A stretch of 64,000 bases of DNA from the NCBI GenBank assembly GCA_965203855.1, contig CBDBDN010000005.1, forward strand, positions 1,178,001-1,242,000, written 5' to 3'. The stretch's first letter is position 1. Every line of letters begins with the position of its first letter. Positions 1 through 8,694 of the stretch are shown here, piece by piece. The translations under genes were made by a program, and so were the position numbers. Below the pieces are notes generated by a model, which had not been told where the DNA came from, ran no database searches, and saw only the letters and a list, made by a program, of their open reading frames with translations. Source of the DNA: Bin87 sp965203855 (lineage in GTDB: Bacteria > Chloroflexota > Dehalococcoidia > Lucifugimonadales > UBA3495).

Positions 1-524
1 AGCACGGAGCCGACGGTCTGGGAGCCGAGCGCCGCCGGGCACATCCGCGCGGCCACGGCCACCGCCGAGCCGCTGCTGCTGCCGCCGGGCGTATGCGCCG
101 GGTGCCAGGGGTTGTAGGTAGGCGACGGATCCAGGCAGGCGAACTCGGTAGTAACGGCCTTGCCCAGCATCAGGGCGCCGGCCCGTTGCAGCATCGTAAG
201 CGCGGCGGCGTCATAGTCCGGCACAAAGTCTTTATAGACGGCGCTGCCGGCGCGGGTGGGTATGCCGGCAGTATAGTAGATGTCTTTGAGGCCGATGGGG
301 ACGCCGTGCAGCGGGCCGTGGGGCCGGCCGGCGGCGATGGCGGCATCGGCGGCGCGGGCGTCGGCCAGTACCGTATCCTGGTCAACATAGACCCAGGCGA
401 GCAGGCGCGCATCCAGGGCGTCGATTTGCGCCAGGCAGGATTCGGCCAGCGCAGTAGCGGACAGTTCGCCGGCAGCGATGGCGCGGGCGGCTTGGGCGGC
501 GGTAAGTTCGTTGGGGCTGGGCAT
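1..524 (-). CDS. Amidase (GatA/amidase-signature family), 3' part beyond the window
   Basis: Reading the minus strand from ATG at 524 gives 174 codons with no stop before the window edge, so only the N-terminal part is present. It begins MPSPNELTAAQAARAIAAGE, runs through HGPLHGVPIGLKDIYYTAGI (a typical amidase block containing the catalytic Lys) and reaches the Gly/Ser signature GGSSSGSAVAVAA near residue 160. This is the Ser-Ser-Lys amidase fold that hydrolyses or transfers amides in the cytoplasm. A GGAGGTG ribosome site lies 6 nt before the ATG. GatA (tRNA-dependent amidotransferase) and a stand-alone amidase cannot be told apart without the C-terminus. No gatC or gatB is seen upstream, which favours a stand-alone amidase. 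Confidence 0.88.
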   Translation of the reverse strand, partial: MPSPNELTAAQAARAIAAGELSATALAESCLAQIDALDARLLAWVYVDQDTVLADARAADAAIAAGRPHGPLHGVPIGLKDIYYTAGIPTRAGSAVYKDFVPDYDAAALTMLQRAGALMLGKAVTTEFACLDPSPTYNPWHPAHTPGGSSSGSAVAVAARMCPAALGSQTVGSV

Positions 525-540
525 AGCGACACCTCCGGTT

Positions 541-963
541 AGTTAGTTCGGCCGCGACCGCAGCAGGGGGTTGGCACGGCGTTGAATTGGGTAATGATGC
601 TTTCCGTCATATCTACGATATGCACGACGTCCGTGCGGGTAAATGCGGTAATCGGAGCGTAATCCGCGTAGTGGCGTTGGCTTTGTACGACGACAAACCA
701 CTCTCCGAAATCCTGTATTGCCCCAGGAAAGCGCGCCATAGCCGATGGTGTACATCCGTACTGCGTGGGCTTTGATGGCTTTGGGGTAGTAATGGAGATT
801 GCCGTCGGGGGATAAAGCGGTAAGGACACTGCTGGCAACGACAGGTCTGCTTGCCGCGTGAGTCGCCGCGTTTGGGAGTGCGATTAGAGTCACAATGCGG
901 GCCAGGCCGGTAATTGCGATAAACAGGCTGGGTCATAGCAGCGTCGGCCGGCAGAGTTGCCAT
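541..963 (-). pseudogene. Decayed IS1-like transposase fragment (zinc-ribbon N-terminus)
   Basis: No single frame is intact. Read on the minus strand, one frame gives a zinc-ribbon piece (PHCDSN...RGKQTCRCQQCPYRF). A second frame continues with YYPKAIKAHAVRMYTIGYG, and a third continues from about position 750 to the stop near 541. The order of Cys pair, RGKQ-x-x-RC, Cys, then a KA-x-RMY helix is that of IS1-type InsA proteins. At least two frameshifts are needed to join the pieces and no DDE catalytic part remains. I infer an old insertion remnant. The last frame could instead be unrelated coding sequence. Confidence 0.5.
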
Positions 964-1018
964 CTACCCCAATTTTAGCACCCCATTGCGTGTTGGGAAT
1001 ACCGCTGCTGGCACCCTC

Positions 1019-1047
1019 TTGCCAGCCGCCGCATCTTATGCTAACAT
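1019..1047 (+). promoter_or_regulatory. Promoter of ssrA
   Basis: A -35 TTGCCA (1019-1024) and a -10 TAACAT (1042-1047) are separated by 17 bp, with an extended TG just before the -10. Transcription would start near 1054, about 43 nt before the mature tmRNA 5' end, so 5' processing by RNase P is implied. Confidence 0.65.
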
Positions 1048-1096
1048 CCCTGCTACAGGTTTCGCCGGCGCAGCGGCGTTGGCGGAATTTCCAATT

Positions 1097-1454
1097 GGGG
1101 ACGCGCGGGTTCGACAGGCGCTGTTTCTGATGGATTGCAAGCCGAGGATGCTGTTACCCTCGTTAAAAAGGCAGCGCACAAAGTAACTGGCGAACGTGAA
1201 TTCGCTCTAGCCGCCTAGACGCGGCTACGTCTGCTAACGGGTGGCCCGGAGACCGGGACGCGGACGTACTATTTTCTCCGGGATGCAACGCTCATTACGC
1301 CGATCGTGGCGCGTCAAGTTTTTATCGGCTGGCGGTTTCGGCATCCTGTCGGCGGGAGACCGGAACGGCGAGATTAAAGCGCCGGACAAGCTTGTAGCAC
1401 ATCCAGGCAGGGAAGTTTCTGGACGGGGAGTTCGACTCTCCCCCGTCTCCACCA
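1097..1454 (+). ncRNA. ssrA: tmRNA (transfer-messenger RNA)
   Basis: The 5' end GGGGACG (1097-1103) pairs with CGTCTCC (1444-1450), followed by A and an encoded CCA (1452-1454), forming the tRNA-like acceptor stem. A T-arm with GTTCGACTC lies just before it. The tag frame runs to TAG at 1216-1218 and ends with the expected hydrophobic degradation signal: AHKVTGEREFALAA, or with one more Ala depending on whether GCA (1171) or GCG (1174) is the resume codon. The length of 358 nt is normal for a one-piece tmRNA. It rescues stalled ribosomes and tags the nascent chain for proteolysis together with SmpB, which is not in this window. Confidence 0.96.
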
Positions 1455-1470
1455 ATTGCCAATCAGGGGA

Positions 1471-1503
1471 ACGGGCTGGCCGTGATGCCAGCCCGTTTTC
1501 TTT
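1471..1503 (+). terminator. Rho-independent terminator of ssrA
   Basis: A perfect 10-bp stem, ACGGGCTGGC (1471-1480) with GCCAGCCCGT (1487-1496), has a 6-nt loop and is followed by a T-rich tail. It lies 16 nt after the CCA end of the tmRNA. Confidence 0.85.
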
Positions 1504-1537
1504 ATGCCTATCGGCGCGGCGCCGGCCGTTTTGCGCT

Positions 1538-1690
1538 ATAATTCCGGTCAAACCGGCAGCCACAGATTCCGGCTTGCGCCGGAATGACGGGTGGTAAGGT
1601 TTGGAATGACTGGCAGCAGGGTAATGGCAAGTGGCAGGGTTCGGAATGGCGGGCAGCAAGGTAATGGCAAGTGGTAGGGTTTGGAATGGC
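1538..1690 (-). repeat. Intergenic palindrome with half-unit array (minus orientation)
   Basis: The palindrome ATTCCGGCTTGCGCCGGAAT at 1566-1585 is the reverse complement of the common intergenic element. Read on the minus strand, three or four degenerate half-units of the form CCGCCATTCC, spaced 30-55 bp, precede it. The intact hairpin closes the array. The bases just left of the palindrome (1543-1565) resemble the right half of the about 100-bp paired elements at 18.3 and 31.1 kb. This fills the space between ssrA and the next gene. Confidence 0.75.
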
Positions 1691-1727
1691 GGGTAATTTG
1701 ACTATCGGCCCGGGTTGAAACAGCAGT

Positions 1728-3716
1728 ATGAACCGAAGCAAGAAAATTTTCTTTTACTGCCTGATGATGGTGATGACGCTGGCAGTCATTGAGGGGATGG
1801 CGCAGGCGGCCTATTATATCGCTTACGGTGAAGTTAATCGCCCGCCGCCCGACCCGGCGTCCGCCGCTGCGGCGAGGGGGGATGATGTGGAATTGTTCGG
1901 GCGGCTGGATTACACGCGGATCAGCCATCCGTATTATGGCTATGCGCGACCGGGGACCCAGTGGACAATGAACCGGGTGCCGCCGCCGCGGCGGGAGGAT
2001 GGCGTCATGCTGATTGGGTTGCTGGGCGGCTCGATGGCAATGTTTGCTGCGGACGCCTTTCAGAGTGCGCTGGAAGCCTGGTTCCAGGATAATGGCATCC
2101 CGCTGCGGCCTGTGGTGATGGAGCTGGCCTACTCCGGCATGAAACAGCCCCAGCAGGTGATGCAGGTCGCTAACATCTTGTCCTTAGGCGGCGAGTTTGA
2201 CATCATCGTCAATCTGGACGGCCACAATGAGTTGATAATCGCTCACGAAAATTACTTTATCGAGAAAATATCCCCCTTCTTTCCTTACGGATGGCAGTTG
2301 CAGCAGGAGCTCACCGGGGCGCAAAAGCTGCTGGCCGGGCGTATTTATACGCTACGTCAGCGTGAGCAGCGGCTTGCGGTTCAGGGCCGCGCGGAACCTT
2401 GGCGCCGTTCTGCCCTGTATGGCATTGTCAATCGCTATCTCCGGAAGCGCAACGCAAGGGAAATCTCGGCCCTGAACCGCAAACTGGCTACTGTGCCGGC
2501 TGAGTACGATCTGGAAACCCACGGTCCCATCTGGCCGGCGGAATCCGATGATGGAGTGGCGCCCCACCGGGATGACTTGACCCGGATTGCGCTGCGAGTC
2601 TGGTATCGTGGCTCCGTGCTGCTGGCCGGCTTGAGCCGTGACGCCGGCGCCGAGTATTATCACTTTCAGCAGCCCAACCAGTATGTGCCGGATTCCAAGC
2701 CGTTCAGCGACCAAGAACTAGAGGACGCTTACAACCCCGGCAGTCACCGCGTCAGGATTTACCGGGATGGCTACCCGCTGCTGCTGCGACTGGGCGACGA
2801 ATTGCGGCAACAGGGCATTAATTATCACGACCTGACGCGGATTTTTACCGATAACCGGGAAACGCTTTACAGAGACCTCTGCTGCCATGTGAACTCGCGC
2901 GGCAACGAGCTGCTGGCGGCGAGTATGGTACAGCATCTGGCGCCAGCGCTCCGGCATCGAGCCGCTCTGGCCGGTGTGAGAGTCGGGGGGGGGGGGGGGG
3001 GGGGGGGTATAACGGCCGGCACGGCCTTGGATGCTGCGGTGCGGGAAGTCAGCCCCGTCCACGCCGTCAACAAGCAGTATTTTGATGTGCGCCTCACCAC
3101 CGCCGGCAATGTGCGTTATACGAGAGACGGATGCCGTCCCGTGGATACCGCAGCGCCCTTTTTCGTGCGGATTGCGCCGGCAGATGCCGTTGACCTGACG
3201 CCGGCCGGAGCCGAGACCGGCTATAATCGCGCTGAATTCAGATTTGACCGGGATGGCGGGGCAAGAGACGCGGCCGGCCGTTGCGTTGTAGAGTACGAAT
3301 TGCCGGACTACGCCGTTGCCGATGTCGTGACCGGGCAGTACAGCCCGGAAACCGGGCGGGTGTGGTGGCGGGCGCGCCTCACACGGGATTGGGGCTTTGC
3401 AATTGAGATTACCGGCGAAGGGATGCTGCGCTATTCCCGCGACAACTGCCGACCTGTGCATCTGGCACCTGGGTTTTTCCTGCATATCACGCCGGCGGAT
3501 GCCGCGGATTTAGCGCCGGGAGGCGCCGAACACGGCTACGATAACTTCGACTTTCTCGGTTTCAGCATGGCTGACGGGATGATTGACGCCGCCGGCCGGT
3601 GCACAATAGAACGGGAACTGCCGGACTATGACATTGCCAGCATTTTGACGGGGCAACACATACCCGCCGTCAGGGGCCGGCTGTGGGAATCCCGCATTGA
3701 CCTGGAGTTGCCGTAG
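1728..3716 (+). CDS. Membrane-anchored SGNH-like protein with C-terminal repeats, interrupted by poly-G
   Basis: The 662-residue product has an N-terminal hydrophobic segment (residues about 8-28), so it is probably anchored or exported. SGNH-hydrolase-like blocks follow: GLLGGS near residue 95 (block I, Ser), VNLDGHNEL near residue 165 (block III, Asn), and a late block with D and H before GNELLA near residue 390 (block V). After a run of 8 Gly come two related units of about 100 residues, each with two Cys and the pattern FF-x-x-I-x-P-x-D ... LPDY-x-x-A ... TGQ. The Gly run is encoded by 23 consecutive G (2985-3007). A damaged paralogue lies at 46-48 kb. The substrate is unknown. The family assignment rests on motifs only, and the block I Ser sits in GGS rather than GDS. 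Confidence 0.7.
   Translation: MNRSKKIFFYCLMMVMTLAVIEGMAQAAYYIAYGEVNRPPPDPASAAAARGDDVELFGRLDYTRISHPYYGYARPGTQWTMNRVPPPRREDGVMLIGLLGGSMAMFAADAFQSALEAWFQDNGIPLRPVVMELAYSGMKQPQQVMQVANILSLGGEFDIIVNLDGHNELIIAHENYFIEKISPFFPYGWQLQQELTGAQKLLAGRIYTLRQREQRLAVQGRAEPWRRSALYGIVNRYLRKRNAREISALNRKLATVPAEYDLETHGPIWPAESDDGVAPHRDDLTRIALRVWYRGSVLLAGLSRDAGAEYYHFQQPNQYVPDSKPFSDQELEDAYNPGSHRVRIYRDGYPLLLRLGDELRQQGINYHDLTRIFTDNRETLYRDLCCHVNSRGNELLAASMVQHLAPALRHRAALAGVRVGGGGGGGGITAGTALDAAVREVSPVHAVNKQYFDVRLTTAGNVRYTRDGCRPVDTAAPFFVRIAPADAVDLTPAGAETGYNRAEFRFDRDGGARDAAGRCVVEYELPDYAVADVVTGQYSPETGRVWWRARLTRDWGFAIEITGEGMLRYSRDNCRPVHLAPGFFLHITPADAADLAPGGAEHGYDNFDFLGFSMADGMIDAAGRCTIERELPDYDIASILTGQHIPAVRGRLWESRIDLELP
2985..3007 (+). 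repeat. Homopolymeric tract of 23 G inside a coding region
   Basis: Twenty-three consecutive G followed by TATAACG encode 8 Gly between the SGNH-like domain and the C-terminal repeats. Long G-runs in ORFs are known slipped-strand hot spots in phase-variable bacterial genes. Any change not a multiple of three would remove the C-terminal domain. Confidence 0.97.
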
Positions 3717-3756
3717 CGGGGGCCGTCCAACCCAACCGGTTTTTCCAACCTCTAAC

Positions 3757-3787
3757 CCGTCATTCCGGCGCAAGCCGGAATGACGGT
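3757..3787 (+). repeat. Intergenic palindromic element, single copy
   Basis: CCGTCATTCCGGCGCAAGCC continues into GGAATGACGG, so here both outer arms (CCGTCATTCC / GGAATGACGG) pair and form a 13-bp stem around GCAA. It lies between the convergent SGNH-like and NHL genes and could also act as a bidirectional transcription end, although no T-tract is seen. Confidence 0.8.
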
Positions 3788-3881
3788 AGGGTGGGTAGAA
3801 TGACGATACGGGAACGGCAACAACAAGGCGGGGCAACCATCTATGGTTGCCCCGCCCAAAACTGTCCGTCGGACTAACGAC

Positions 3882-4916
3882 CTACAGCGGCTCCCCGGCG
3901 AACAGCGGCGACTGCTTGTGAAAGACTTGCAGGCGATGACGCGGCGTTTCTACTACGAACACGCGGCCGTCGGCGTCCACATCTACCGCGATGGGTCCCT
4001 GGAAGGGGCCTTCGCGGCCTTCCAGGTCGGGGACGCGTTGCCGGCCGCGCAGGATGGTGGGATCCAGCTCTACGCGCTCGCGCGCCCACTTGGACAGGGT
4101 AGCCTGCCCGTGCAACTGCGCCAGGTACTGGCCGTCGGCGTCAAAGACTTGCAGACGGTCGTTTTTGTAGTCGGTAACATAGATGTCGCCGTCGCGGTCA
4201 ACGGCCACATCGGTAGGGCGGTTGAACTGGCCGTCGCCTGCGCCGGAGCAGCCGAACTTCATCAGAAAGCGGCCGTCGGGGGCGAACTTCTGGATGCGGT
4301 CGTTGCGCCAGTCGGCCACATAGACATCGCCGCTGTCGTCAATCGTGATGCCCCAAGGGTAGCTGAACTGGCCGTCGCCGGCGCCCTGCGTTCCCCACTT
4401 GGCGATGAACTTGCCGTCTTTGCTGAACACTTGCACCCGATGGTTGCGGCTGTCCACCATATAGAGACGGTCGTCGCGGTCAAAGGCCATGCCGGAGGGG
4501 CGGTCAATTTCGCCATCGCCGGCGCCGGGAATGCCCCACTTGCCGATCCAGTCGCCGTCCTCGGTAAAGACGGAGATGCGGTTCAGCCATTCGTCGGCGA
4601 CATAGGCGTTGTTTGCGCTGTCCAGCGCTACTGATGTCGGCCAGAAAAAGGCGCCGTCGTGCGCGGTCGGCACGGCGTCCTCCGGCCCGACTTTCTCGCC
4701 GAATTCGCCCAGATATTCTTCGTCAACGGAGCAGATGGTAACCCGCTTGCAGGGAAAGAAAGCGGGGGTTTCGGTGCCGCGGCTCAACACATACAGGCGG
4801 TCGCCGGGGCCGCGTTTGACGGACACCGGATTGAAAAACCCGTTGCCGCCGCGCGTTTCCTGCCGGCCGATGGTGTGGCTGTACTGAAAAGACACCGGCG
4901 CAATTTGAGTAACCAT
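3882..4916 (-). CDS. NHL-repeat beta-propeller protein
   Basis: The 344-residue protein contains about five or six NHL blades, each ending in patterns such as VYVADWRNDRIQKF, LYMVDSRNHRVQVF and IYVTDYKNDRLQVF, separated by GAGDGQF linkers. NHL propellers are ligand- or protein-binding scaffolds, and no catalytic motif is visible. ATG 4916 is preferred over ATG 4934 because GAGGTGAA lies 7 nt before it. No signal peptide is apparent. It is the last gene of a minus-strand group behind DUF1501 and DUF1800 genes, which suggests a shared, unknown role. Confidence 0.85.
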   Translation of the reverse strand: MVTQIAPVSFQYSHTIGRQETRGGNGFFNPVSVKRGPGDRLYVLSRGTETPAFFPCKRVTICSVDEEYLGEFGEKVGPEDAVPTAHDGAFFWPTSVALDSANNAYVADEWLNRISVFTEDGDWIGKWGIPGAGDGEIDRPSGMAFDRDDRLYMVDSRNHRVQVFSKDGKFIAKWGTQGAGDGQFSYPWGITIDDSGDVYVADWRNDRIQKFAPDGRFLMKFGCSGAGDGQFNRPTDVAVDRDGDIYVTDYKNDRLQVFDADGQYLAQLHGQATLSKWARERVELDPTILRGRQRVPDLEGREGPFQGPIAVDVDADGRVFVVETPRHRLQVFHKQSPLFAGEPL

Positions 4917-5009
4917 GTTAACTTCACCTCTCACGGGCGGGCCGGCGCATTGCCCCGTCCGGCGTTGGCGTTGCGGACGGACGGGGCTTGCCGGCAGTGC
5001 GGGTTCGCG

Positions 5010-6146
5010 CTACTTGATGAAGTCGAAGTGTTCGTAGGCGCCGCCCAGGATTTCGTGGGAATCCACGCCAATCCACCGGTCCAGGATGGTGGCGTAGGTG
5101 CTGCGGAAGTCGTTGTTCCACTGCAAATCGCCCTCGTCCAGCTTGTCCGGCTCCAGCGACGGATATTCGCCGTACAGCCCGCCGTTGATGTTGTCGCCGA
5201 TGACAAAGGCGACGCTGCCGGAGCCGTGGTCGGTGCCGGAGCCGTTCTCTTTGACGCGCCGGCCGAACTCGGTAAAGATCAGCGTAACCACTTCCTCGCC
5301 GCAGCCGTGTTCCTTAAGGTCGGCGTAGAAGTCGCTGACGGCGTTGGAGACATCCGACCAGAGGCGATGGAAAGCGGCGGGCTGGTTGGCGTGGGTGTCA
5401 AAGGCGCCGGGGTTGTACCCGGTATAAAGGATGCGGCTGCCGAACCCGGCCAGATGCACCTGGGCCACATTCTTGACCCACTGGGAGAAGTAGTCGCCGT
5501 TGTACTCAATGCTGGACGAGTACTGCTCCGGGGCGGTACGCAGAATGTCGGCGCCTTTCAGCGCGTCCAGCCCGGTCTGCGACAGGTAGTCGTTGATGGG
5601 GCCGCTGCCAACCATGGGCGAGTACATCCGGGCGAAAATGTCCAGGGCTTCGGCCCGCTGGTCGGGGCCGTCAATGCCGGTCAGCACGCCGTAGGTTTCC
5701 AGGTTGCCCACCGAGGCCACCGACACGCCGGGGGCGGCCAGGGCGCGCGGCAGGCCCCGCCCGAAGTTCACCGCCGTCAGCACATTTTCCTTGTGCGGAT
5801 CCAGATGCGGTATCGTCTTGCCCAGCCAGCCCTCAGTGCCCATCTTGGCCGGCTCTGCGGTATGCCAGATGTCCATTGAGCGGAAATGCGACCGGATGGG
5901 GTTCGGATACCCGATGCCCTGGATGACGGCAACCTTGCCCTGGTCGTACATCTCCTTGATGGGGGACATGGCGGGATGGAACCCAACCCGGTCGTTGACG
6001 GCCAGGACGTGTTCCGGCTCAACTTTCAGGTGTTCCCGGTAGTCCTCATAGTGCGGGTCGCTGTACGGGATGAAGGTGTTCAGGGCGTCATAAGCGCCGG
6101 ACATCTGCAAAACGACCAGCACGGGGTCTTTCTTGGTAGCAGTCAC
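5010..6146 (-). CDS. DUF1501 family protein
   Basis: The 378-residue product opens PVLVVLQMSGAYDALNTFIPY, the usual DUF1501 start, and later shows FTEFGRRVKENGSGTDHG and a Ser/Asp/His arrangement recalling sulfatase/alkaline-phosphatase-like folds to which the family is distantly related. The start is GTG at 6146 with GGAGGAAAA upstream. Family members usually carry a Tat signal, but none is seen here, so the protein may be cytoplasmic. DUF1501 is generally encoded next to DUF1800, as here, and the pair is assumed to work together. No reaction is established. Confidence 0.88.
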   Translation of the reverse strand: MTATKKDPVLVVLQMSGAYDALNTFIPYSDPHYEDYREHLKVEPEHVLAVNDRVGFHPAMSPIKEMYDQGKVAVIQGIGYPNPIRSHFRSMDIWHTAEPAKMGTEGWLGKTIPHLDPHKENVLTAVNFGRGLPRALAAPGVSVASVGNLETYGVLTGIDGPDQRAEALDIFARMYSPMVGSGPINDYLSQTGLDALKGADILRTAPEQYSSSIEYNGDYFSQWVKNVAQVHLAGFGSRILYTGYNPGAFDTHANQPAAFHRLWSDVSNAVSDFYADLKEHGCGEEVVTLIFTEFGRRVKENGSGTDHGSGSVAFVIGDNINGGLYGEYPSLEPDKLDEGDLQWNNDFRSTYATILDRWIGVDSHEILGGAYEHFDFIK

Positions 6147-6236
6147 GATTTTCCTCCCCTGGCGCGAGGCGCGGTTTTCGGAGCGACGGACGGGCCGGCG
6201 GCGCAGTGCGATGCAACGCCGCCGCCGGCGGCCCGG

Positions 6237-7640
6237 CTAGGCGTAAAGGTACTCTTTGGTGGCGACGATCATTTGCAGCGTCTTGCTGACCCGGTCGGGG
6301 AATTCGGCGGCGTCGGTGCGGAGCGCGCCGTCCTTGCCGGCCTGTTCGGCCAGCATTGTGCGGGTGGAGTCGGGCAGTTCGTAGTGGCCCAGCAGCCGCA
6401 GGCAGCCGTCCACCATCTGCTCCGGCTCAATCACCGGCCCGGCTGCGGACAGGCGGTTGACGATGCTGCGGACGCCGGGATAGTTGGTATCGCCGACGAA
6501 ATCGGCGGTAAAGTTGATCCGATGCACCAGCGTGCCGCCGTCAATCCATTCCCGGCCGGTGTGCCAGCCCTCCACGGAAGGCGGGTTGAACAGCTCCTGC
6601 CCCATATACTTCATCTCGTCAAAGATGAACTCAAAGCCGGGCTTGGGCTCCGTCCAGTCTCCGATGAGGCGCATCGTTCCCATCACGGTTTCCACCGGCC
6701 CTTTGACGCGGGCGAATCGGGCGTTTTTGAAAGCGTCGGAGTGGAACAATACCCGCAGCATTGAACGGATGTCGTAGCCGGAGCGGAAGTATTCGTCCTC
6801 CAGCATCCGTATGGTGTCCGGGTCGCGCGGCGGCGTGTCCATCCAGGCCGGCACCTGGGCTTCGTCGGCCACAAAGTAGCTGTACAGATGGCGGGAGATG
6901 AACCGGGCGGTAGCCGGCTGCCGGGCGATGATGTCGATGATGTCCTCGCCGTTGAAGTTGCCGGTTTCGCCCAGGAAAGTCTTGACGCCGTCGTCGTGGT
7001 CGGCGGGGTTGTAGGCGAACTTGGCGGCATAGCGGCCATAGGGCTGTCCCGGCACATTGTTCGCCAGCGTCCAGCCGGTGAAAGCGCGCGAGCATTCCTT
7101 GACGTCGTCCTCGGTATAGTTGAACTGCCCGTCCATGCCGACGCCCATTGAGAACAGCTCCAGCAGCTCGCGGCCATAGTTTTCGTTGATGGCGCCCTTG
7201 TGGCTGAGGCAGTTGTCCAGGTAGAACACCATTGCGGGGTCGCGGGAGATTTCCAGCAGCAGATCCCGGAAACTGCCCATCCCGAACTTGCGGAACATTT
7301 CCAGCTCGGCGTAGGAAGTGGGGTAGCTCTGGGTCTTGCTGTCGGCAGTGCAGAGGACGCCGTGCCAGAACAGCACCATCTTTTCCTCCAGCTGCCGTTT
7401 GGAGTTAATCATCCGCCAGGCCCAGTACTCCGGCACGCCCCTGACGAAATGGCTCCATTCGATGAAGTAGCGTTCCGCCAGGTCCAGATCCAGGCCGCTG
7501 GGCTGGGATTCCGGGTCCAGCAGCGCGGCGACGGTAGCGTCATAGCCCTGTTCGGCCAGGGCTTCCAGTTCCTGATACTGGGCGCCGAAGCCGGCGCGCC
7601 GCATCAAATGCGCGATCAAGGCAACATCGTGGTCGGCCAT
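6237..7640 (-). CDS. DUF1800 family protein
   Basis: The 467-residue protein has the family landmarks HLMRRAGFG at the start, FWHGVLCT (residues about 90-97), NENYGRELLELFSMGV near residue 155, and a late FNPPSVEGWHTGREWI block. A strong GAGGAGG site precedes ATG 7640. It is the first gene of the group DUF1800-DUF1501-NHL and is transcribed away from rpsF. The function is unknown. The conserved association with DUF1501 is known from many genomes. Confidence 0.9.
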   Translation of the reverse strand: MADHDVALIAHLMRRAGFGAQYQELEALAEQGYDATVAALLDPESQPSGLDLDLAERYFIEWSHFVRGVPEYWAWRMINSKRQLEEKMVLFWHGVLCTADSKTQSYPTSYAELEMFRKFGMGSFRDLLLEISRDPAMVFYLDNCLSHKGAINENYGRELLELFSMGVGMDGQFNYTEDDVKECSRAFTGWTLANNVPGQPYGRYAAKFAYNPADHDDGVKTFLGETGNFNGEDIIDIIARQPATARFISRHLYSYFVADEAQVPAWMDTPPRDPDTIRMLEDEYFRSGYDIRSMLRVLFHSDAFKNARFARVKGPVETVMGTMRLIGDWTEPKPGFEFIFDEMKYMGQELFNPPSVEGWHTGREWIDGGTLVHRINFTADFVGDTNYPGVRSIVNRLSAAGPVIEPEQMVDGCLRLLGHYELPDSTRTMLAEQAGKDGALRTDAAEFPDRVSKTLQMIVATKEYLYA

Positions 7641-7837
7641 AAATCAACCTCCTCTATTCAAATAGGCTATCCGAATAAGCAAAGGGACAACGCATATTAG
7701 CACGATGCCCGGACTATCTCAACCCCGCCGCGGTCATTCATTGATTTCATTTCGCTGCCCGCCGGGTTTGGCGCGCCCGCGCCATTGCCGTTATCATTAT
7801 CACCGATCGCCGATCAGCGATTGCCGACCCGCCGGTG

Positions 7838-7866
7838 CTGACAGCGCGCCGCATTAGTGCTATAAT
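7838..7866 (+). promoter_or_regulatory. Promoter of rpsF-ssb-rpsR
   Basis: The -35 CTGACA (7838-7843) and the consensus -10 TATAAT (7861-7866) are separated by exactly 17 bp. It lies 36 nt before the rpsF start in the divergent spacer 7641-7902, where nothing else was recognised. Confidence 0.8.
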
Positions 7867-7902
7867 CCCCTGCGATGACCGACATTATCAGGAGACGCCA
7901 AC

Positions 7903-8694
7903 TTGCGCCACTTTGAACTCGTAGCCATTCTCAGCCCGATGCTCAACCAGGAGGAGGCCGCTTCCGCCTGGAATGACATCAAGTCCTTCATTTCCAACCG
8001 GGCCGGCGAAATCACCGGCGAACAGCTGTGGGGCACCCGCCGCCTGGCCTACCCCATCCGCAAAGGGAACTTCAATTTCCTGGAAGGCGCCTATTACCTG
8101 AGCTCTTTCACCGTGGAAAACGCTTTCAACCGGGAGCTGGAAACCTACCTGCGCCTGGACGACCGCGTGCTGCGTTCTCTGGTAATGCGCTGCGACGGGC
8201 CGCTGGAGGACAAGCCGGCGCCCGGCCCGCTTACCGCGCCATCCCGCTACATCCCGCCCGGACGCGGCCCCCGACGGGGCGACGGCGGCGGCCCCATACC
8301 CGAAGGCGCCGGCGGCTTTGGCGGACGCGGCCCCCGTCCTCCGATGGGCGCGCCAGGATTCGGCGGCCCGCCGCCCGGCCCGGTCGGCGCACCACCCGCA
8401 GCGCCGGCGTCCCCGGCAACCCCGACGGCCGCACCCGCAGCCCCTATGTCCGCGCCGCCCGCTGCCATGCCGGCGCCAACGCCCCAGCCAACTGCGCCGG
8501 CAGATGATGCGCCCGCTGCTGCGCCGGCGCCCGAACCCCAACCGGCTGCGCCGGCAGCGGAGGCTATGCCCGCTGCTGCGCCGCCGCCCGAACCCCAACC
8601 GGCTGCGGAAACCCCGGCGCCGGAGCCGGCCCCAACACCCACCCCTGCGGAACCCCAATCCGCCAGCGACGCCACCGAGCAGGCCGCCCAATGA
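7903..8694 (+). CDS. rpsF: Ribosomal protein bS6 with long Pro/Ala-rich C-terminal tail
   Basis: Residues 1-95 match bS6 (RHFELVAILSP..., LWGTRRLAYPIRKGNFNFLE, LRLDDRVLRSLVMR). The remaining about 165 residues are Pro-, Ala- and Gly-rich with repeated PAPEPQPA-like units and no fold visible. The total of 263 residues is about 2.5 times the usual length. The start is TTG at 7903 with GGAG 8 nt upstream. The stop overlaps the ssb start (ATGA). bS6 binds 16S rRNA with bS18 in the small subunit. Its partner gene rpsR follows and also carries a Pro-rich extension, here at the N-terminus. Confidence 0.95.
   Translation: MRHFELVAILSPMLNQEEAASAWNDIKSFISNRAGEITGEQLWGTRRLAYPIRKGNFNFLEGAYYLSSFTVENAFNRELETYLRLDDRVLRSLVMRCDGPLEDKPAPGPLTAPSRYIPPGRGPRRGDGGGPIPEGAGGFGGRGPRPPMGAPGFGGPPPGPVGAPPAAPASPATPTAAPAAPMSAPPAAMPAPTPQPTAPADDAPAAAPAPEPQPAAPAAEAMPAAAPPPEPQPAAETPAPEPAPTPTPAEPQSASDATEQAAQ

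Noticed and set aside
3843..4634. Open frame on the plus strand opposite the NHL gene
   Set aside because: It mirrors repeated NHL blades. The minus strand has clear NHL motifs and a ribosome site.
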